Shown: in pieces, positions 44,458 to 54,582 of the stretch | Layout: each line of letters begins with the position of its first letter | How positions within the stretch are numbered: position 1 is the stretch's first letter | Assembly (NCBI RefSeq): GCF_029855045.1 | Contig: NZ_CP123228.1 | Span: 1-64,000, forward strand | Direction of reading: 5' to 3' | Length of the DNA stretch: 64,000 nt | Source: Piscinibacter sp. XHJ-5 | GTDB taxonomy: Bacteria > Pseudomonadota > Gammaproteobacteria > Burkholderiales > Burkholderiaceae_C | Notes under the pieces: model-generated | The model's database searches: none | What the model was told of the DNA's origin: nothing | The model's input: the letters and a program-made list of their open reading frames with translations, nothing else | Position numbers and translations under genes: made by a program

Positions 44458-44592
44458 TGCCGCCAGGACGGCGGCTTCGCGCTGATCCTGGCAACGGGCG
44501 TGCCCGACGCCTTGCGCCTGGGCATGCGCCTTGCCAGATCAACCCGAGGCGATGCTTTTCGCGGCAGCGCACGACAACCTCTGGAGACGACG

Positions 44593-44985
44593 ATGTCCCA
44601 CCTCAGCCCGGCCCAATTGCAGAGCATCGAAGAGCGGCTGTCCACGCGCGAGACCGAGTTGCAGGAGCGCGTTCGCTCCGCCAAGGAGTCGGCGGCCGAG
44701 CGTCCCAGCGCCCAGGGGCCGCAGGTGGAGGACATCGCCGAGGAGGGAGAGCAGCGCTACCGGCACGGCATGGAGCACGTGGAGCTGATCCGCGACCAGG
44801 AAGAGCTCGCCGAGATCGCGGACGCGCGCACGCGCATCGGCGATGGCCGCTACGGCGAGTGCATCGACTGCGGCATGCCGATCAGCTTCGAGCGCCTGTC
44901 GGCGCAGCCCACGGCCAAGCGCTGCATCGCGGACCAGGAGGCCTGGGAGAAGAAGCACGGAACGACGTTGCGGTACTCCGCATGA
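44593..44985 (+). CDS. DksA/TraR-type zinc-finger protein
   Basis: 130 residues with a coiled-coil N-terminus and a C-terminal DksA/TraR zinc finger DGRYGECIDCGMPISFERLSAQPTAKRC. The fourth cysteine of the normal C4 finger is replaced: RCIADQ instead of RCxxCQ, so this is C-C-C-D, as in degenerate DksA paralogs. Predicted to bind RNA polymerase through the secondary channel. ATG follows GGAGACGACG. Confidence 0.9.
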   Translation: MSHLSPAQLQSIEERLSTRETELQERVRSAKESAAERPSAQGPQVEDIAEEGEQRYRHGMEHVELIRDQEELAEIADARTRIGDGRYGECIDCGMPISFERLSAQPTAKRCIADQEAWEKKHGTTLRYSA

Positions 44986-45040
44986 GCGTCGCGCGTTCGC
45001 GTGATGCGAGGAAGCTCGATTTGCCGCCCCGATGTCCTGA

Positions 45041-45721
45041 TCACCGCAAGGTGCGCAACGTGATCGAGTACCTCAGCACCGTCGTCGCCGCGATGCTGTG
45101 CTGCCAGCCCCAGCGCGCCGTCCCGCGCAGCAGATAGGCCGAGCGCGGCGCGAGGTCCAGCGCGATCACGTCGGCCTTCTTCGGATTGACGGGCGGATAG
45201 CGGCGCAGCCGCATGCGCGCCGTGCCGGCCAATGACACGCCGAAGACCAATTCGTAGTCGGGCACGTCGCGGTGCCAGCCCAGCGGCGTGCCGGGCCTGT
45301 ACTCCGCCACCAGCGCGTTGGTGAATCGCTCGGGCGCGATGCCGGCCCAGGCGGCGGCGCGCTCGCGCAGCGGCAGCAGGAACGCGGGGATCGGCGGCGC
45401 CGGATCGAGCCGGTTGTCGTCGAAGTCGTAGCGGCTGCCGAAGGCGGCCACGCGGCGCTTGGCGATGTAGCCCTTGTAGCGCGCCTCCTCCAGCGACAAG
45501 GCGCCGATGGCCGTCAGCAAGACCTGCTCTTCGGCCGCGTCGATGAAGTCCTCGCGGTAGGCGAGCCCGTCGGGCCACCGCGAGGCGGGGCGGTCGAACA
45601 GTTCACCTTGTGAATCCACGAGCGCTGCCGCGCAAGCCGCGTGCCCGCAACGAGCGTGCGGGCCGGCCGCTGCGGGTTTGTCCGGACGCTGCAGCTCGGC
45701 GTTCGCGGCCGGATTGCACAC
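45041..45721 (-). CDS. AlkB-like 2-oxoglutarate/Fe(II) oxygenase
   Basis: Oxidative dealkylation enzyme of the AlkB family. Metal site H-x-D in LGWHRDVPDYELV, distal histidine in GWQHSIA, and the 2-oxoglutarate arginines in RYSITLRTLR. It lacks an E. coli AlkB-type N-terminal segment and looks like an ALKBH2/3-type member. The N-terminal 35 residues, rich in Cys/His, may be an overlong start; GTG 45619 is an alternative. Confidence 0.85.
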   Translation of the reverse strand: MCNPAANAELQRPDKPAAAGPHARCGHAACAAALVDSQGELFDRPASRWPDGLAYREDFIDAAEEQVLLTAIGALSLEEARYKGYIAKRRVAAFGSRYDFDDNRLDPAPPIPAFLLPLRERAAAWAGIAPERFTNALVAEYRPGTPLGWHRDVPDYELVFGVSLAGTARMRLRRYPPVNPKKADVIALDLAPRSAYLLRGTARWGWQHSIAATTVLRYSITLRTLR

Positions 45722-45869
45722 GCCATGCGCGACCGCTTGCTGCGGCGTCTGTTACTCATCTCTACACTGGCTCGAACACCACGCCGGCGCCCAAGCGCGG
45801 GCATCGAGGACATCAGGGAGGGCGGGCGATGGGCGGCAGGGGCGGTACGCACGGGAATCACGCGCGGCC

Positions 45870-48800
45870 ATGACGCGGCCCGACGATCCCGTCCAACTGC
45901 TGCAGGTCGCGCCCGCGGCGCTGCCGGCCGATGCCGCGCGCGAGCAGGCCCTGCTCGACACCGTGCGCGATTTGAGCTGGCGCGGACGCTACCTCGACGC
46001 ACAGGCGCTGCTGCCCCAGCTGCAGGCCCTGCCCGACGTCGAGGCGGCGATCCACGCGGCGCGCATCGTCGGCCATCTCGGCGCGCGGCGCGAGGGCGAG
46101 GCGCGCGTGATCCACCTGTGGCGGTCTCGCCGCGACGACGCGCAGGTGCTGGTCGAGATGGTGCGCGCGCTGGCGTACCGGCGCGGGCCGTTCCGGGCCT
46201 GGCGATGCATGCAGACGCGGCCGCTGCCGGCCACCGCCGATGCCGAGACGGTTGCCGACTGGCATTCGCTGCGCGCCTTCGTCCTCGGCTCGCTGCGCGA
46301 CTTCGACGGCGCGGCGCGCGCACACCGTGAGGCGCTCGAGCTGCATCGCGACGAAGCCTGGCTGCATGTCGAATGGAGCTATGTCTGCGAGCAGCGCGAT
46401 GCCTACGGGGAAGCCGTCGCGGCCGCCGAGCACGCGCTGGCGCTGCGCCCGGGCTACCGCGCCGCCCTGCAGGCGCTGGCGCACCTGTACACGCTGGTCG
46501 GCCGCGATGACGACGCGCTGGCGCTGCTGCGCCGGTCGCTCACCGAGTCGCAGGCCAGCGGCCTGGCGATGCAGCTGCTCGAGCTGCAGATCGAGCGCGG
46601 CGAGCACACCGACGCGGCGCACACGCTGGCCGAGATGGAGCGGTTCTCGCCGCTGGCGGACAAGGCCCTGCGCGGGTGGATCCATGCACGGCGCGCCGAC
46701 CTGGCCCTGTCGCTCGGCCGTAGGGACGAGGCGCGCGAACAGGCGCGGCAGGCCGGCGGCGACTTCTACGAGCGCCTGGCCGCCCGTCTGGACGCGCCAG
46801 TGGCCGTTGCGCGCCGCGTCGTGCTGCCCGTGGGCTTCGTGCGCCAGCATGCCCAGACCTGCGCGCCGGCGACGCTCGCCACGCTGAGCCGCTACTGGGG
46901 CCACGAGGCGGCCCATCTCGAGATCGCCGAGAAGATCTGCTACGACGGCACGCCCAACCACAGCGAACGGCACTGGGCGCAGGACCAGGGCTTCGTGGTG
47001 CGCGAGTTCACCGTCGACTGGGACACCGCCTGCCGGCTCGTCGATGCCGGCGTGCCGTTCACGCTGACCACGGTTCACACCGCTTCCGCGCACCTGCAGG
47101 CGGTGATCGGCTACGACGCGCTGCGCGGCACGCTGCTGATCCGCGATCCGTTCAAGCGCACCCACAACGAGTTCGGGGCGACGGCGCTGTTCGAATCGCA
47201 CCGGGCGACGGGCCCGCGCGGCATGCTGCTGATCGCCGCGCCGCAGGCGCATCGCATCGCCGGCATCGAGCTGCCCGAGGCCGCGATCTGGGACGGCTCC
47301 CATGCGGTGATGGCCGCGCTGAGCCGCCACCGGCGCGACGAAGCGCAGGCGGCGCTGCAGCGGCTCGCCGCCGTGCATCCGCAGCATCGCCTCACGCTGT
47401 TGGCGCAGCGGGCGCTCGCCGCCTACGACAACGACCCGCCCGGCGAGCTCGCGATCACCGAGCGGCTGCTGGCGCAGCATCCCGACGACGTGAACCTTCG
47501 CCTGGCGAAGGCGTCGCTGCTGGCACAGGTGGGCAGCCGCGAACAGCAGGCGGCGTGGTGGCAGCACCTGGTCGACGGCCCGCGCGCCGACCCGGTCATC
47601 CTGACGCGCTACGCCGACTTCCTGTCGGACGACGGGCGCGAGCACCGCCGCGCGCGCCAGCTGTATGAGCAGGCCCTGGACCGCCAGCCGACCCATGCGC
47701 CGGCCTGGGCCGGGCTGGCGCACACCACCTGGCAGCGCGGCCAGCGGTCGCAGGCGCGCGAGCTGTCGTATCTGGCGGCCTGCCTCGCCGAGACGAACGA
47801 GAGCCTGGCCGAGACGCATTTCCGAAGCTGCCGTTTCCTGGGCCAGGCCGCCGACGGCATTGCGTTCCTGCGCGCGCGTGTCGATCGGCTGGGCGCGGCG
47901 TCGTCGGCACCGGCGATGACGCTGTTCGCGCAGCTCGATGCGCTGGAGCGCAGCACCGAGGCCTTCGTCGTGCTCGACGAGGCGATCGCGCGGCGTCCAC
48001 AGGACGGCTCCCTGCTGCTGTTCGCCGCCGATGCCCACCTGCGCTGCGGCCGCCACGCCGAGTCGCAGGCGCTGCTGGCGCGTGCCGAGCCGCATGCCTA
48101 CCGCCCGGCCTGGCTGCGCCTGAAGGCGCGCTGGCTGCGCGAGAGCCTCGATGCCGCCGGCGCGCTGGAATGCGCTCGCCAGGCGGGCGAGATCGATCCG
48201 CGCGACGTCGGCCTGCACCGCCTGGTGGCCGCGCTGCTGGCCCAGCGTGAAGGCCGCGCCGCCGCGCTGGCCTACCTTCGCCGCGCCGCTGCCGATCATC
48301 CGCAGCACCTCGACCTGCAGCAGATGGTCGTCGGCTGGCTCGGGCCGCAGGAGCGCGACGAGGCGATCGCGCTGCTGCGCGGCATGGTGCAGCGGCATCC
48401 GGCGCACGCCTGGGCCCAGCGCGAGCTGGCTTTCAAGCTGAGCCTCGCCCAGCAGCACGAGGCCGCCTGGGCCGCCGCCAGCGCCGCACTGGCCGTCGCG
48501 CCGCAGCAGACGCACACCCATTCCACCCTCGGCTTCGTGCGGCTGCGCGAGGGCCGGCTGGACGAGGCACGCCGCCACCTGCGCGACGCGATTGCGCTGT
48601 CGGTCGACAACGACTACGCCATCGGCACGCTGATCGACCTGGAGCCGACGCTGGCGCAGCGGCGCGCCTCGCTGCAGTTCGTGCGCGACGAGCTGCAGCG
48701 CCAGGTGACGCTCGGCGATGCCCTGCTGACCTACCAGGAAGCGGCGCAGGCGACGCTGGACGCGGCCGAGCTGCAGGCGGTGCTCGAGGACATGCTCGCG

Positions 48801-50861
48801 GCGCGCGAAGACCTGTGGCAGGCCTGGGCCGCGGTCGCGATCCAGCGGATACGCAACGGTCAGCAGGCCGAGGCGGCCCGTCTGCTCGCTCAGGCGATCG
48901 AGCGCTTCCCGCTGGTGCCGCGGCTGCATGTGGAGCAGGCGCGCGCGGCCATCCTGCGCGGCGACCGCGAGGCCGGCCGGCGCAGCCTGCGGCAGGCGCT
49001 GCAGATGGCGCCGGCGTGGGAGCGTCCGGTGCGCCTGTTCGTCGAGACGGTGATGGACGAAGGCGTGGGCTTCGAGCGCGCGCTGCCGGTGCTGGACGCC
49101 GCGCTGCATCGCGATCCCGAGCTCGCCGACCTGCGCGCCTTGCGGGCGCGCATCCGCTGGCGCATGGGCGAGCGCGAGGCGGCGCGCGCCGAACTGCAGG
49201 CCACGCTGCAGCAGGAGCCGGCGCTGCGCTGGGCCTGGGAGCTGTTCGACGACATCGCCCGGCAGTCGGGCGAAGCCGGCGCAACGCATCGGCTGGCGCT
49301 GGAGGTGGCCACCGGGCATCCGGGCAGCGTGGCCGCCTGGCTGCGCGTGGCCGACTACGCGCCCGACAACGACGCGGCGCTCGCCGCCACCGAGCGGGCG
49401 CTGGCCGTCGAGCCGCGCCACGAGGCGGCTTTCGAAGCGCGCCTCAAGGTGCTCTACCGGGCGCGCCGCTTCGACGAGATCGCCGCCGCCCTCGCGGGGG
49501 CGTCATGGCCGCAGGGCCTGCCGGCGGGCATTGCGGCGTTCGAAGCCCGGCTGGCCCGCGCCGACGGCCGCCACGCGGACGCGGTGGCCGCCATGCGGCG
49601 GCTGCTCGAGAGCGATGCGAGCCACTACTGGCTGTGGCAGGAGCTGGCCGACTGGCACGACGAGAAGAACGAGGACCGCGACTACCTCGCGGCGGCCGGC
49701 CACCTGGTGCGCTTGGCGCCCAACCACTCGGTGGCGCACGCCTACCTGGGCCATGCGCAGGCCAAGTGCGGCGACGGCGCGGCGGCATTGCAGCACTTCG
49801 CGCGGGCGCTGGAGCTGGACCCGGCCTATCTGTTTGCGGGGTTGCGCCTGGCCGATCTGCAGCTCGACGCCAAAGACGCGGACGCGGCACGCCGCACGCT
49901 GCAGACGCTGCGTGCCCACCACGGCGGCGCACAGGTCGCGCTGCGCGAACTGCGCCTCGCCGTGCTGGCCGACGACCGCGATGCGGCCGCGCGCAGCCTC
50001 GCCGAGGTCGCCAGCCGGCGCGACGAAGGGCCGGCCGCCTGCGAGGCAGCGCTCGAGGCGATGACCGGCGCCGGCTGGACGAAGCTGGCCCTGCAGGTGA
50101 TCGCCGCCACTGTCGCAAGGGGCCCGTGCGCGCGGCCGGCGACCCGCTTCTGGCTCGCCCGCCTCGAGTCGGGCTGGCTGCCCGGCAGCCACACGCGGGC
50201 GCTGATGCGCGCGCTGGAAAGCGACCCATCGCACTCGCTGAAGTCCGACCTGCTCGGCGAGCTCGCCAAGCAGCCCGATGCCTTCCTGCTGGGCGCGCTG
50301 CTGCGGCGCTTCGGGCCCGTGCTGCGCGCCGACGCCGAGTGCTGGGGGATGCTGGGCTACCTCCATGTGGAACACGGCCGGCACGCGAGGGCGACCCGAT
50401 GGATGGCCGACTGGCGACAGCGCGCCGACGCGCCCTCGTGGGCGTTGGACAATCTCGCCCTCGCCTGGCGCGAGCGCGGCCGCGACGACGTGGCGCGCGA
50501 GGTGACCGAGCGCTCGCTGTCGATCGATCCGGACAACGACGATGCGCTGACCTGGCGGGCGGTCGACGCCGCACTGGCCGACCGCCTCGACGAGCTGCGC
50601 CTGCTGCTCGCGCGCCTGGACCGCGGCACGCCGCGGCCGTTCTTCCGGGCGCTGCTCGAGCTCGCGCGCAGCTACCTGGAGGCCGCATCGGCGGGGGACA
50701 GCCGGCTCGCTGTCGGGCCTTTCGCACGAATGCGCGCCGACCTGCGCGGGCGATCGATCAAGGCGCGCCTGCTGCGCCAGCTCGGCGCACAGCTGGTGCG
50801 CCGCCACACGCCGGCGTGGGCGAGGCCCTGGCGGTGGCTGCAGCTCGCGCGGCCGCTGTGA
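45870..50861 (+). CDS. giant TPR protein with a C39-peptidase-like domain
   Basis: 1663 residues, almost all tetratricopeptide repeats, with a papain-fold insert near residues 320-450. QTCAPATLATLSRYWG (nucleophile Cys), then HLQAVIGYD (His) and LLIRDP (Asp) match the C39 bacteriocin-processing peptidase triad. Upstream TPRs are about 50-300; at least twenty-five repeats follow the insert. No signal peptide. Suggests a large cytosolic scaffold that cuts or binds a leader peptide. No bacteriocin or transporter gene is close by. Confidence 0.85.
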   Translation: MTRPDDPVQLLQVAPAALPADAAREQALLDTVRDLSWRGRYLDAQALLPQLQALPDVEAAIHAARIVGHLGARREGEARVIHLWRSRRDDAQVLVEMVRALAYRRGPFRAWRCMQTRPLPATADAETVADWHSLRAFVLGSLRDFDGAARAHREALELHRDEAWLHVEWSYVCEQRDAYGEAVAAAEHALALRPGYRAALQALAHLYTLVGRDDDALALLRRSLTESQASGLAMQLLELQIERGEHTDAAHTLAEMERFSPLADKALRGWIHARRADLALSLGRRDEAREQARQAGGDFYERLAARLDAPVAVARRVVLPVGFVRQHAQTCAPATLATLSRYWGHEAAHLEIAEKICYDGTPNHSERHWAQDQGFVVREFTVDWDTACRLVDAGVPFTLTTVHTASAHLQAVIGYDALRGTLLIRDPFKRTHNEFGATALFESHRATGPRGMLLIAAPQAHRIAGIELPEAAIWDGSHAVMAALSRHRRDEAQAALQRLAAVHPQHRLTLLAQRALAAYDNDPPGELAITERLLAQHPDDVNLRLAKASLLAQVGSREQQAAWWQHLVDGPRADPVILTRYADFLSDDGREHRRARQLYEQALDRQPTHAPAWAGLAHTTWQRGQRSQARELSYLAACLAETNESLAETHFRSCRFLGQAADGIAFLRARVDRLGAASSAPAMTLFAQLDALERSTEAFVVLDEAIARRPQDGSLLLFAADAHLRCGRHAESQALLARAEPHAYRPAWLRLKARWLRESLDAAGALECARQAGEIDPRDVGLHRLVAALLAQREGRAAALAYLRRAAADHPQHLDLQQMVVGWLGPQERDEAIALLRGMVQRHPAHAWAQRELAFKLSLAQQHEAAWAAASAALAVAPQQTHTHSTLGFVRLREGRLDEARRHLRDAIALSVDNDYAIGTLIDLEPTLAQRRASLQFVRDELQRQVTLGDALLTYQEAAQATLDAAELQAVLEDMLAAREDLWQAWAAVAIQRIRNGQQAEAARLLAQAIERFPLVPRLHVEQARAAILRGDREAGRRSLRQALQMAPAWERPVRLFVETVMDEGVGFERALPVLDAALHRDPELADLRALRARIRWRMGEREAARAELQATLQQEPALRWAWELFDDIARQSGEAGATHRLALEVATGHPGSVAAWLRVADYAPDNDAALAATERALAVEPRHEAAFEARLKVLYRARRFDEIAAALAGASWPQGLPAGIAAFEARLARADGRHADAVAAMRRLLESDASHYWLWQELADWHDEKNEDRDYLAAAGHLVRLAPNHSVAHAYLGHAQAKCGDGAAALQHFARALELDPAYLFAGLRLADLQLDAKDADAARRTLQTLRAHHGGAQVALRELRLAVLADDRDAAARSLAEVASRRDEGPAACEAALEAMTGAGWTKLALQVIAATVARGPCARPATRFWLARLESGWLPGSHTRALMRALESDPSHSLKSDLLGELAKQPDAFLLGALLRRFGPVLRADAECWGMLGYLHVEHGRHARATRWMADWRQRADAPSWALDNLALAWRERGRDDVAREVTERSLSIDPDNDDALTWRAVDAALADRLDELRLLLARLDRGTPRPFFRALLELARSYLEAASAGDSRLAVGPFARMRADLRGRSIKARLLRQLGAQLVRRHTPAWARPWRWLQLARPL

Positions 50862-50870
50862 GGGCCGGGC

Positions 50871-51860
50871 TCACGCCGTGCGAATGACCGAGATGTGCTC
50901 CGTCCCGCTCTCCGGCAGCCACACCTCCCCGCTGCGTCCGAGGATCTGCCGGACGTTCGCCGCCTCGCGCGCAAACACGAAGGGCTCGAACTTCTCGCTG
51001 CCGGGATCGAAACGCAGCACCGAGTTGCCGCCGAAGTCGCTGAGCCAGACCTGGTCGCGGTGGTCGACGTAGACCGCATAAGGACGCGGGTTGTCGCCGG
51101 GAAGCTTCCATCGCTGCCAACGCTTGCCGGCCGGATCGTGCACCGAGACGTTGCCGCTGTTCCATTCGCTGACCCAGATGCGCCCGCGGCTGTCGCTCCA
51201 CACGCGCCGCGCGCCCTGCCCCGGCGTCGGCGGCTCGACGACCGTCGATTCGCCGCTCGCGCGGTCGATGCGCGCGATGAAGCTGCCGGCCAGCGAGCAC
51301 CACCACACGTCACCCGACGGCGTGGTGCAGATGCCGTACGGCCCGCGGCCGCGCGGCGCGTTCTTCACCGTGACCGTGCCGCTCTTCACCGCGACCTTCC
51401 CGACGACGCCGCTCTGCCCTGTGAACCAGAGGTCGCCGTCGCCGTCGAAGGCGCAGGTGTTGAGGTTGGCGTACGGCGTGCCCTCGGGCAGCGCGAAGAC
51501 GCGCCGCTCGCGGTCGGGCCAGCCGATGCGCACGATCGCGTTCTGCCCGCCGTCGGTGATCCAGGCCGCCTTGTCCGGCCCCTGGATGACGCCGTGCGGC
51601 GACGAGCCGTTGCCCAGCGCGATCAGCTCGCTGCGACCGCTCTTCGGATCGAACCAGCCGAGATGGCCGCTGCGCTGCGCCGTGTACCAGACGCCGCCGT
51701 CGGGCGCCGGCGCAACGTCGTGGATGCCGGTCGGGCGCGGCGTGGCCAGCGGCCACGATTGCATGCGCGGCGCCTGGGCCTGCGGGCGCAGCGGCCAGGC
51801 GGCGGCAAGAGCGGCAGCGGCGGCGGCCCGCAATGCGGCGCGGCGGTCGGGGCGTGGCAT
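50871..51860 (-). CDS. virginiamycin B lyase-like beta-propeller protein
   Basis: 329 residues with a twin-arginine-like N-terminus (PDRRAALRAAAAAALAAAW) for export. Six or seven repeats of the pattern GxxWxTxxxxxxIxRID (VWYTAQRSGHLGWFDP, LWFTGQSGVVGKVAV, IWVSEWNSGNVSVHDP, VWLSDFGGNSVLRFDP) make a streptogramin-lyase/NHL propeller. Vgb enzymes open virginiamycin B, but many relatives have other or no enzymatic role, so resistance is not claimed. Confidence 0.88.
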   Translation of the reverse strand: MPRPDRRAALRAAAAAALAAAWPLRPQAQAPRMQSWPLATPRPTGIHDVAPAPDGGVWYTAQRSGHLGWFDPKSGRSELIALGNGSSPHGVIQGPDKAAWITDGGQNAIVRIGWPDRERRVFALPEGTPYANLNTCAFDGDGDLWFTGQSGVVGKVAVKSGTVTVKNAPRGRGPYGICTTPSGDVWWCSLAGSFIARIDRASGESTVVEPPTPGQGARRVWSDSRGRIWVSEWNSGNVSVHDPAGKRWQRWKLPGDNPRPYAVYVDHRDQVWLSDFGGNSVLRFDPGSEKFEPFVFAREAANVRQILGRSGEVWLPESGTEHISVIRTA

Positions 51861-52027
51861 GGGGCACCTCCGGGGCGATTCGCGAAGCGTGGATGGTGAA
51901 TCGGAACAAACACCCTGGCCGCCGGTGGTGATACGCATCACGATGTGCGGCTCACACACGACCCCGGGCCATGGAGTGCAAGGGGTATCCTGCCCGCCCC
52001 GAATGCGAAACACTCGCAAGCATTTGC

Positions 52028-53857
52028 ATGCTTGACGCCGAAGCCTTGAAATTTCCCGCCGCCGACGACCGCGAGCAGCCCGCGGACCCCGCCGACGCCG
52101 AGCTGGCAGGCCAGGTCGCGGGCGAGCAGCTGCGCATGATCTTCGCCCACTCCACGGTGGGCACCGTCATCGCGACGGTGTTCGCGCTGTTCCTCGCCTC
52201 GCATGTCAGCCCGGTGGTGCCGCGCGATGTGCTGCTGCTGTGGGTCGGCCTGAAGATCGGCATCGTGCTGCCGCGCATGCTGCTCGCACACCTGTACCGG
52301 GTGCGCGGCCGTCCCGAGCGCGACGTCTGGCATCGGTGGACCGTCGCGCTGCTGGCGCTCGACGGCGCCTGCTGGGGTCTGGGCGGGGCGTGGGTCATGG
52401 GCGGACACACCGAGATCGTGCCGGTGGTCGCGGCCAGCCTGTCGTGCGTGGCGTCGATCGCGACCTTCGGCCTGCAGGTCAGGCTGGCGGCCACCGCGGC
52501 CTATGTCGTGCCGATGATCGCACCGACCGCGCTGGCGCTGCTGGCGCGCGGCGACGAGCTGGGCCTGTTCGCCGGCGGCGGGCTGCTGCTCTTCCTCGGC
52601 GTGCTGCTGTCGACGGCGCAGCGCTCGGAAAGGCGGCTTGCCGAGGTGTTCCGGCTGCGCTTCCTGACCGATCGCATCGCCGCCGAACGTGCGCAGGCGC
52701 TGGCGCTGGCCAAGGAGCAGAGCGCGGTCAAGAGCCAATTCCTCGCCACGATGAGCCATGAGTTCCGCACGCCGCTGCACGGCATCCTCGGGCTCACGCG
52801 GCTGGCGCGCGCCGAGCATGCCGATCCGGCGCTCAAGCACCGGCTCGGTCTCATCGAGCACTCCGGGGAGCACCTGCTGCGCCTGATCAACGACCTGCTC
52901 GATGTGTCGCGCATCGAGGCCGGCCGCGTCGAGCTCCAGGAGGCGGCCTTCGACCTGGCGGCCGAGCTGGACGAGCTGGCCGACGTCTACGTCGTGCGCT
53001 GCGACGAGAAGGAGCTGGACTTCGCCGCCCGCATCGACCTGCCGTCGCCGTGCTGGGTCCTGGGCGACGTGACTCGCGTGCGCCAGGTGCTGCACAACCT
53101 GCTGGGCAACGCGATCAAGTTCACCGCGCGCGGCCGCATCGACCTGCAGGCGAGCCGCCGATCCGACGGCACGATGGAGTTCCGCGTGCAGGACTCGGGT
53201 CCGGGCATCGCCGAGGACGACCTGCCGCACATCTTCGACGCGTTCTGGCAGGCTCCCGATGTGCAGGCCGTGCGCGGCGCCGGCGCGGGCCTCGGGCTCA
53301 ACATCGCGCGCGAGATCAGCCGGGCGATGGGCGGCGAGATCCTTTGCGAGAGCCAGATCGGCCGCGGAACGCAGTTCGTGCTGACGCTGCCGCTGCCGCC
53401 GCAGCCGGCCCCGCGAGGCGCGGAGACGGAGCCCGTCACGCCCGACCGGCGCGAGTTGCTGTCGCGTGCGCGTGTGCTGCTGGCCGAGGACAACGACGTC
53501 AACGCGCTGGTCATCCAGGCGATGCTCGCCCGCCACGACTGCGAGGTGACACGCGTCGCGCACGGCGCCGATGCGGTGCGCCAGGCGATGAGCGAGGCGG
53601 GCCGCCCCGACGTGATCCTGATGGACAGCCAGATGCCGGTGATGGACGGCCTGGAGGCCACGCGGCGCATCCGCGTGCTCGAGCTCGCCCAGGGCCTGCG
53701 GCGCGTGCCCATCGTCGCGCTGACCGCCAACACCGCCGACGACGACCGCCAGCAGTGCCAGCAGGCCGGCATGGATCACTTCGTCGGCAAGCCGTTCACG
53801 GAAGCCGAGCTGCTGGCCGTGCTGGGCAGCTGCCTGCCGCAGGCACGGGCCCTGTAG
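52028..53857 (+). CDS. hybrid sensor histidine kinase
   Basis: 609 residues: five to six membrane spans (about 45-200), then HisKA dimerisation with MSHEFRTPLHGILGLTR (phosphoacceptor H) and HATPase_c with NLLGNAIKFT, DSGPGI and AGLGLNIAREI. A C-terminal receiver domain has phosphoacceptor Asp in DVILMDSQMPVMDGLE and Lys in VGKPFTEAE. No periplasmic sensor domain, so the signal is probably sensed in the membrane. Convergent with the FeeM-like gene. Confidence 0.95.
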   Translation: MLDAEALKFPAADDREQPADPADAELAGQVAGEQLRMIFAHSTVGTVIATVFALFLASHVSPVVPRDVLLLWVGLKIGIVLPRMLLAHLYRVRGRPERDVWHRWTVALLALDGACWGLGGAWVMGGHTEIVPVVAASLSCVASIATFGLQVRLAATAAYVVPMIAPTALALLARGDELGLFAGGGLLLFLGVLLSTAQRSERRLAEVFRLRFLTDRIAAERAQALALAKEQSAVKSQFLATMSHEFRTPLHGILGLTRLARAEHADPALKHRLGLIEHSGEHLLRLINDLLDVSRIEAGRVELQEAAFDLAAELDELADVYVVRCDEKELDFAARIDLPSPCWVLGDVTRVRQVLHNLLGNAIKFTARGRIDLQASRRSDGTMEFRVQDSGPGIAEDDLPHIFDAFWQAPDVQAVRGAGAGLGLNIAREISRAMGGEILCESQIGRGTQFVLTLPLPPQPAPRGAETEPVTPDRRELLSRARVLLAEDNDVNALVIQAMLARHDCEVTRVAHGADAVRQAMSEAGRPDVILMDSQMPVMDGLEATRRIRVLELAQGLRRVPIVALTANTADDDRQQCQQAGMDHFVGKPFTEAELLAVLGSCLPQARAL

Positions 53858-53907
53858 GTTCTAGTGGCCTGCGCGGCCTTCACTCCCGAATCGACCGTTA
53901 CAGACCA

Positions 53908-54582
53908 CTAGGCGGCCAGCGCCAGTTCCGGACGCACCGGCCGGGCCAGCGGCTCGGTGAACAGCTCGATGTCCGGGTGATAGGTGCGCACCATGAATTC
54001 GTAGAACGGATGCTGCGAGGCGTGCCAGTTGCGCTCGGCGGCCGTCACGTCGAAGCCGAGGATGCGGTGCGGCAGGTTGCCGGCGTGCGCCAGCGGCACC
54101 ATCTGCCCCGCGGCGAGCAGGTCGGTGAAGCCCAGGCGGCGGTACTGGCGGATCAGGCCGTCGCTGCGCGCGCCGATCACCATCCATTGCACCTGACGCG
54201 CCATGCAGTACAGGTAGGTGGCCTTCATCAGCCCCAGCTTCACGCGCGGATCGTCGTGGCCGGGCAGCACGGCCAGGCGCGTGACTTCCGCCAGCACCTG
54301 GTCCGACATCGGCTCGGGCAGCACCGCGCTGTGCTCGATCTGCAGCGGCTGGCGGGCATTGGTCGCCAGGCGCACCGTGCCCACCGCCTCGCCGCTGTCG
54401 CGGTCGCAGGCGACGAACACCGCGGTCTCGGGGCTCCAGTCCAGGTCGTCGGGCTCGCCGAACGGGACCCGCAGGTTGGGCAGGTGATGGCCGTAGGAGG
54501 CGGAGCGGACCCGGCAGGCGGCACGAAGGTCCGCCTCGGACCGGGCCACACGAAGGGTGAAGCGAAGACGCTGAATGGACAT
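53908..54582 (-). CDS. FeeM-like N-acyl amino acid synthase (GNAT fold)
   Basis: 224 residues resembling the acyl-homoserine-lactone-synthase-like GNAT enzymes that make long-chain N-acyl amino acids (FeeM, NasY). VRSASYGHHLP and VGTVRLATN fit the ACP/acyl-binding face; VTRLAVLPGHDDPRVKLGLMKA is the acyl-CoA/ACP loop. It ends VRTYHPDIELF. A strong site AGGAAG precedes the ATG. Neighbour of a hybrid kinase, so a signalling pair is possible. Product not known. Confidence 0.8.
   Translation of the reverse strand: MSIQRLRFTLRVARSEADLRAACRVRSASYGHHLPNLRVPFGEPDDLDWSPETAVFVACDRDSGEAVGTVRLATNARQPLQIEHSAVLPEPMSDQVLAEVTRLAVLPGHDDPRVKLGLMKATYLYCMARQVQWMVIGARSDGLIRQYRRLGFTDLLAAGQMVPLAHAGNLPHRILGFDVTAAERNWHASQHPFYEFMVRTYHPDIELFTEPLARPVRPELALAA

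Noticed and set aside
50871..51860. Streptogramin B resistance enzyme
   Set aside because: Only the beta-propeller fold is evident; most chromosomal relatives are not resistance proteins.
53858..53907. Inverted repeat CTAGTGG/CCACTAG between the kinase and the FeeM-like gene
   Set aside because: The loop is over 30 nt and there is no T-run, so a terminator is not supported.
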